NCBI GenBank assembly: GCA_002726865.1
Contig: PBSW01000036.1
Span: forward strand, 1-11,014
DNA length: 11,014 bases
Reading direction: 5' to 3'
Origin: Candidatus Bathyarchaeota archaeon
GTDB taxonomy: Archaea > Thermoproteota > Bathyarchaeia > TCS64
A program made the position numbers and the translations under genes. This document shows positions 7,914-11,014 of this stretch, in pieces. The notes under the pieces are model-generated. The model worked only from the letters and a program-made list of their open reading frames with translations. It ran no database searches and was not told the origin of the DNA. Positions within the stretch are counted from its first letter, which is position 1; the number at the start of each line of letters is the position of its first letter.

Positions 7914-7930
7914 ATAATAGAAAATATTAT
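7914..7930 (-). terminator. AT-rich hairpin and T-rich tract after the alpha/beta hydrolase gene
   Basis: There are perfect 6-bp arms (ATAATA at 7914-7919 and TATTAT at 7925-7930) around a 5-nt loop. On the minus strand the surrounding 7900-7965 is rich in T runs (TTTTC repeated), as expected for a T-tract terminator of the hydrolase gene ending at 7991. The arms contain no G or C, so a stable RNA hairpin is unlikely; the T-richness is the better argument. The same stretch may instead belong to the promoter region of the next gene. Confidence 0.3.
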
Positions 7931-7990
7931 ACAATAATTATTTATTTGATAGTAGGAAAATTAGGGTGACTCCCGAATACGATAAGTACG

Positions 7991-8908
7991 TTATTGTCGC
8001 ATTAGGTTCAGTTCAAGCCAGTCAGACATGATCTTTTTCATCTCGTCTTCATGTCCTTCATAGTAGTGGTCAGCTCCAGCTATGTCAAAGATAGTTTTCA
8101 TCCCGTCTTTCGCTTCGTCATATAGCCTCTTTGAAAAACGGTTCAGGCGAGACTCCTCTTTTCCTGAGAGGAGAAGAATTGGACAGGTAATGGATCTTAC
8201 ATGTCTCAGAGCGTTCGCCTTGTCATTGGGGCCATACTTGTCGATGAGTGTCCTGGCACTATAGAAGTTAGTTGTGCCATCCAGTCTTTTCAGTCGAAAG
8301 ATCTCCTCAGGCCGTTTCTCGTTCACCATCCATTCCGCGTCTGAGTGGATCTCGTCAAAATTTTCAAATTTCTGGTGTCTCTCGTCATAGGAGAGTTCAG
8401 CACATGAACATGATATGACCGCCTTCACACTGTTGCGTTTCCTTTTTGATTGATATTCGATGACTTTGGCTGCACCTAAAGAATGACCGACAAGTCCAAT
8501 TCGTTGGAGTCCTTTTTCTTCTAGAAATCCCAGGAAAGCATCAAGATCCAATAAAGAGTGTTCCATCAGCTCAAAGGCAGCTCCCATAAGTGACGCACCT
8601 TTTGGGCTTTCAGAGATCCAGTCGTGGCCGCGTGTGTTCATCACTATTGTTCTATATCCGTCGTCGGCAAGATGCTCAGCAAAATATCGAAGTGGAGTAT
8701 TGTAGAAGTTATGCGCCACTCCATGAACAAAGACCAAGCCAACAGGGGGCGTCAATTCCTTCTCCGTGTTCCAAAACATCACTCCATCCAGTTTTACTCC
8801 ATCAGATGTCCTTGCGGATACGAGCTCGATATTTGCCAATGGTCTCCCCTTGATGCCTAATATTCGTCGCGAATAACCCTTTCTACGGGATTGGTCAGAT
8901 TGATACAC
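7991..8908 (-). CDS. Alpha/beta hydrolase
   Basis: This 305-aa serine hydrolase of the alpha/beta fold probably cleaves an ester, amide or C-C bond. The oxyanion strand is LVFVHG at about 58-63, followed by NFYNTPLRYFAEHLADDGYRT and NTRGHD, a pattern seen in DUF1749-like bacterial hydrolases (tentative). The nucleophile is Ser143 in GHSLG (141-145), and the likely base is His281 in GADHYYEGHE. The acid position after strand 7 (LLLSGKEES) carries Glu251 or Glu252 instead of the usual Asp. A variable cap lies at about 170-235. There is no signal peptide or membrane segment. The start is GTG at 8908, directly after an in-frame TGA; a TTG near residue 24 is an alternative, since the recognisable domain begins soon after. 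It is divergent from the isochorismatase-fold gene across a 156-bp gap containing a perfect inverted repeat, and co-oriented with the DMSO reductase-family gene 161 bp downstream. Confidence 0.88.
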   Translation of the reverse strand: MYQSDQSRRKGYSRRILGIKGRPLANIELVSARTSDGVKLDGVMFWNTEKELTPPVGLVFVHGVAHNFYNTPLRYFAEHLADDGYRTIVMNTRGHDWISESPKGASLMGAAFELMEHSLLDLDAFLGFLEEKGLQRIGLVGHSLGAAKVIEYQSKRKRNSVKAVISCSCAELSYDERHQKFENFDEIHSDAEWMVNEKRPEEIFRLKRLDGTTNFYSARTLIDKYGPNDKANALRHVRSITCPILLLSGKEESRLNRFSKRLYDEAKDGMKTIFDIAGADHYYEGHEDEMKKIMSDWLELNLMRQ

Positions 8909-8925
8909 TCACCAGACAAATTCTT

Positions 8926-8944
8926 CCAGATACCAAATATCTGG
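8926..8944. repeat. Perfect 7-bp inverted repeat in a divergent promoter region
   Basis: CCAGATA (8926-8932) and TATCTGG (8938-8944) flank CCAAA. The site lies 18 nt upstream of the GTG of the alpha/beta hydrolase and 120 nt before the isochorismatase-fold gene, inside the only divergent intergenic gap of the window. Its size and dyad symmetry fit a dimeric regulator's operator. No regulator gene is present in the window, and a chance palindrome is possible. Confidence 0.4.
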
Positions 8945-9064
8945 GACGTAATTCTCGAATATTGTCGTCGCTTAGAAATGAATAGTGTCAAGACCTTCAG
9001 CTGTCCCCCTTGTTAGAAGGCACGAAGAGATAACTAGACCTACTTTGAGTTATCATGGACAACA

Positions 9065-9694
9065 ATGTCAGATCGCGACAGTCTAGCCAGAATTGTGGAG
9101 CCCAGGAGACCCCCAATCGATCCACGGCGAACTGCCTTCTTTGTTTGCGATATGCAAAATGATTTCGTTCACGATGATGGTGCTTTTCCAAGACGCAGCG
9201 GATCAAATGCAGCGTCGGTTTTGATTCCACCGTTCAAGAGGGTATTGGCGTCTTGTAGGGAATCAAAGATCCCCATCTTCTATACTCGCGTAGTCAATAG
9301 AGTTGACGGAGTGGGGCAGAGCCTAAGGATGAGCCGCGAAATAGGAGCGTTAATGGAAGGGTCTTGGGGAGCAGCAGTAATCGACGAGCTAAAACCCTTA
9401 CCTGCGGAATTTGACATCATCAAATGGCGATATAGCGCATTCTTCGCTACTCCTCTTGAGATGATGTTGCGAGGACTAAACATTCAGACTATTGTTCTGG
9501 GAGGAGTAGCCACTAACGGAGGAGTTGAATCCAATGTTCGTGATGCAGAGTACCGCGACTTCAACGCGGTAGTCCTTAGCGACCTTTGCTCAGCACGAAC
9601 CAAGGAACTCCATGAAGCCTCGCTAGAGACAATTCGCTCATCCTTCGGTCGCGTCATGACATCTGCAGAGTTCATTAACATCCTCTCGAAATAG
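9065..9694 (+). CDS. Isochorismatase-fold hydrolase lacking the nucleophilic Cys
   Basis: This 209-aa protein of the isochorismatase/cysteine hydrolase superfamily covers amidases such as nicotinamidase, maleamate and biuret hydrolases as well as isochorismatase proper. Asp29 in CDMQNDF and Lys120 in IIKWRYSAF are the expected catalytic Asp and Lys. The third position, normally Cys in GVATDVCV, is Gly153 here (GVATNGGVESN, codon 9521-9523). EntB/PhzD-type isochorismatases also have Gly at that place and use Asp as general acid on a vinyl ether, so this protein may do non-thiol chemistry rather than be a Cys amidase, or it may be inactive. The rest of the fold (NVRDAEYRDF, VVLSDLCSA) is well kept. 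The ATG at 9065 has no clear Shine-Dalgarno. It is followed after 40 nt by the GatC/AtzG-like gene and the amidase in the same direction, probably one operon. Confidence 0.9.
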   Translation: MSDRDSLARIVEPRRPPIDPRRTAFFVCDMQNDFVHDDGAFPRRSGSNAASVLIPPFKRVLASCRESKIPIFYTRVVNRVDGVGQSLRMSREIGALMEGSWGAAVIDELKPLPAEFDIIKWRYSAFFATPLEMMLRGLNIQTIVLGGVATNGGVESNVRDAEYRDFNAVVLSDLCSARTKELHEASLETIRSSFGRVMTSAEFINILSK

Positions 9695-9725
9695 CTGACA
9701 AAATTCTGCCCGAAGTCCTTCGAGA
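9684..9725. repeat. Short inverted repeat spanning the gap before the GatC/AtzG-like gene
   Basis: TCTCGAA (9684-9690, at the end of the isochorismatase-fold gene) is complementary to TTCGAGA (9719-9725), enclosing 28 nt. A smaller CGAAG-TC-CTTCG dyad lies at 9711-9722. There is no following T run, so a terminator is not indicated. It may simply reflect chance, or occlude the region just upstream of the ATG at 9735. Confidence 0.25.
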
Positions 9726-9734
9726 AGAATTCCA

Positions 9735-9971
9735 ATGACAGCTGATGTAGGGAAACAAGTGGAGGAATTGAGACAAATGCGCTGGCAGCTCAATGAGGAT
9801 GACTTCCGCAAGATGGCCCAAAAGTCAGCAGGAATCAATTTTTCACCAGAAGAGGCTAATTGGGCAAGAGAGATGCTAGCTACCGTCCTAGAAAGTCTAC
9901 GAGGAATCGATCTTGAAAGTCTTGCAGATGTGAGACCCGACTTCATAACTCTAGATGATTACGATGAATGA
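9735..9971 (+). CDS. GatC/AtzG-like small amidase partner protein
   Basis: This 78-aa acidic protein has a GatC-like pattern: a helix ending QKSAGINFSPEEANWAREML, a helix ATVLESLRGI, then LESLADVRPDF, matching the GatC layout of L-x-L-x2-EE, L-x2-IL and LD-x-V-x-P. In AtzE/AtzG a short GatC-like subunit binds and stabilises an amidase-signature enzyme, and in GatCAB GatC does the same for GatA. Here the next gene is an amidase-signature enzyme whose ATG at 9964 lies within this gene's last codons (8-nt overlap), strongly suggesting translational coupling and a stoichiometric complex. The first 15 or so residues are variable. No GatB is seen and the other neighbours are catabolic, so an AtzG-like role is favoured over a tRNA amidotransferase role. 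Confidence 0.8.
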   Translation: MTADVGKQVEELRQMRWQLNEDDFRKMAQKSAGINFSPEEANWAREMLATVLESLRGIDLESLADVRPDFITLDDYDE

Positions 9972-11014
9972 AGAGTCGCTCGCGTTTTTAGGGATCCGAG
10001 CGGTCTCCAATATGATTAGAAGGGGAGACATTTCATCCATGGAAGTCACGCGGATCCTCCTCGATCGAATTGAACTCCTGAACCCTAAGATGAATGCCTA
10101 CATTCTCGTTCTTCGTAATGAGGCATTGGCGGAAGCTCGACTCCGCGATGAGGAGAGTAGAAGAGGGAAATTCTCCGGTCTTCTTCATGGAATTCCCGTC
10201 GCTATTAAAGACATTATCGCCATTCGAGGTGCAAAGATGACTTGTGGTTCCAAAATCATGCAGAATAAAGTTACCTCCAAAGATGCTGCAGTAGTAAAGA
10301 AGTTAAGAAATGCCGGAGCTGTAATCTTGGGGAAGCTTAACCTTCACGAGTTTGCCTATGGAGTTACTAGTGAAAATCCCCACTATGGCCCAAGTCTAAA
10401 CCCTTGGGACCTATCAAGAATTACAGGAGGATCTAGTGGAGGGTCTGGCGCCGCAGTTGCTGCTGGCCTTTGCTATGCTGCCCTTGGGACGGACACAGGT
10501 GGCTCAATTCGGATTCCCGCGTCTCTCTGTGGAATAGTCGGACTAAAGCCAACCTTTGGAGTAACCAGCACAAGTGGGGTCTTCCCGCTCAGCTGGTCTT
10601 TGGATCACGTAGGTGCGCTTACTCGCCGCGTCGACGACGCATCAATAATGTTCAACGCAATGCGTATTCGCGACAGTAATGCCTCTGTACTGAGAAGTCA
10701 AAGACTCGACGGCAAGATGAACGACAACCTGGAGGGCAAAGTGATCGGCGTACTAGAGGAGACATTTGAGGGAACAAATGAAAATGTGGTCACAGGAGTT
10801 AAGGCCGCCGTCCAGATTTGGGAGAAAGCGGGTTTTCAGATGCAAGATGTATCATTTCCCCACTTGCGCGAGGCCCGTGCTGCAGCAACCATAGTCCTGG
10901 CTTCTGAGGCAAGCGCTCACCACGAACAGTTGCTACGCCAGCTGGAAAATGAATATGGAGAAGATGTAAGGTCGAGATTAAAGATGGGCTTGCTATTCAC
11001 CGGCACAGAATATG
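9964..11014 (+). CDS. Amidase-signature hydrolase (AtzE/GatA-like), 3' truncated by window
   Basis: The frame opens with MNEESLAFLGIRAV at 9964 and stays open to the last base, giving 350 residues of a protein normally about 450-480 aa. The amidase-signature triad is complete: Lys82 in GIPVAIKD, cis-Ser157 in the GGSSGGSG signature and nucleophile Ser181 in GTDTGGSIRIPAS. The spacings of 75 and 24 residues equal those in FAAH. LHGIPVAIKD, LGKLNLHEFAYG and CGIVGLKPTFG are typical. The family hydrolyses amide C-N bonds; GatA-like members transfer ammonia. Coupling to the preceding GatC/AtzG-like gene and the isochorismatase-fold neighbour suggests an AtzE-like role, such as hydrolysis of an amide or carboxy-urea intermediate, but the substrate is unproven. 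An ATG at 9968 is in another frame and stops after seven codons, so 9964 is the start. Confidence 0.92.
   Translation, partial: MNEESLAFLGIRAVSNMIRRGDISSMEVTRILLDRIELLNPKMNAYILVLRNEALAEARLRDEESRRGKFSGLLHGIPVAIKDIIAIRGAKMTCGSKIMQNKVTSKDAAVVKKLRNAGAVILGKLNLHEFAYGVTSENPHYGPSLNPWDLSRITGGSSGGSGAAVAAGLCYAALGTDTGGSIRIPASLCGIVGLKPTFGVTSTSGVFPLSWSLDHVGALTRRVDDASIMFNAMRIRDSNASVLRSQRLDGKMNDNLEGKVIGVLEETFEGTNENVVTGVKAAVQIWEKAGFQMQDVSFPHLREARAAATIVLASEASAHHEQLLRQLENEYGEDVRSRLKMGLLFTGTEY

Noticed and set aside
7900..7950. Bacterial -10 element (TATAAT on the minus strand)
   Set aside because: No TTGACA-like -35 lies at proper spacing and the stretch is simply AT-rich.
9638..9946. Minus-strand frame of 102 codons opposite the GatC/AtzG-like gene
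   Set aside because: Low-complexity Ser/Leu/Arg composition antisense to a recognisable protein; a shadow frame.
9735..11014. tRNA amidotransferase GatC-GatA
   Set aside because: GatC-like and amidase sequences fit in general, but the isochorismatase-fold and catabolic neighbours and the very short small subunit favour an AtzG/AtzE-like pair. It cannot be fully excluded without the downstream sequence.
1..11014. Insertion sequences, CRISPR arrays, tRNA or rRNA genes
   Set aside because: I found no transposase-like protein, no regularly spaced repeats and no cloverleaf or rRNA-like sequence on either strand by eye.

Overview
The window is about 11 kb of densely packed metabolic genes of middling base composition. 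I see no mobile element, CRISPR array, rRNA or tRNA. Arg codons are mixed but rich in AGA/AGG, ATA is common, and most genes lack a well-placed Shine-Dalgarno. One gene has a TTAAATAA box 26 nt before its ATG, as expected for an archaeal TATA box with a nearly leaderless mRNA. I therefore lean towards an archaeon, but a deep-branching bacterium is not excluded.

Layout. (1) Positions 1-753, plus strand: the C-terminal part of a KstD-like FAD dehydrogenase whose start lies before the window. (2) 754-1098: a gap of about 345 bp with only weak small ORFs on both strands. (3) 1099-4791, plus strand: a tight three-gene operon encoding all subunits of a xanthine oxidase-family molybdenum hydroxylase, in the order Mo subunit, FAD subunit, [2Fe-2S] subunit. 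(4) 4804-5256, minus strand: a CoxG-like SRPBCC protein with a problematic start, downstream of (5) 5355-7829, minus strand: a large DMSO reductase-family molybdopterin/[4Fe-4S] enzyme. (6) 7991-8908, minus strand: an alpha/beta hydrolase. (7) From 9065, plus strand: an isochorismatase-fold protein, a short GatC/AtzG-like protein, and an amidase-signature enzyme that starts at 9964 and runs off the right edge.

How it may work together (inference). A Mo hydroxylase that inserts oxygen into a heteroaromatic or aldehyde carbon, a flavin dehydrogenase, a second Mo enzyme, an alpha/beta hydrolase, an isochorismatase-fold protein and an AtzE/AtzG-like amidase pair form a plausible catabolic route for an N-containing ring or amide compound. 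It recalls nicotinate (Nic) and s-triazine (Atz) clusters without matching either. No substrate can be named from sequence alone.

The points most worth a second look are three departures from family norms. The Mo hydroxylase has Asp where the family has its catalytic Glu. The isochorismatase-fold protein has Gly where cysteine hydrolases have the nucleophilic Cys. The CoxG-like gene has no ordinary start codon in its full-length frame.
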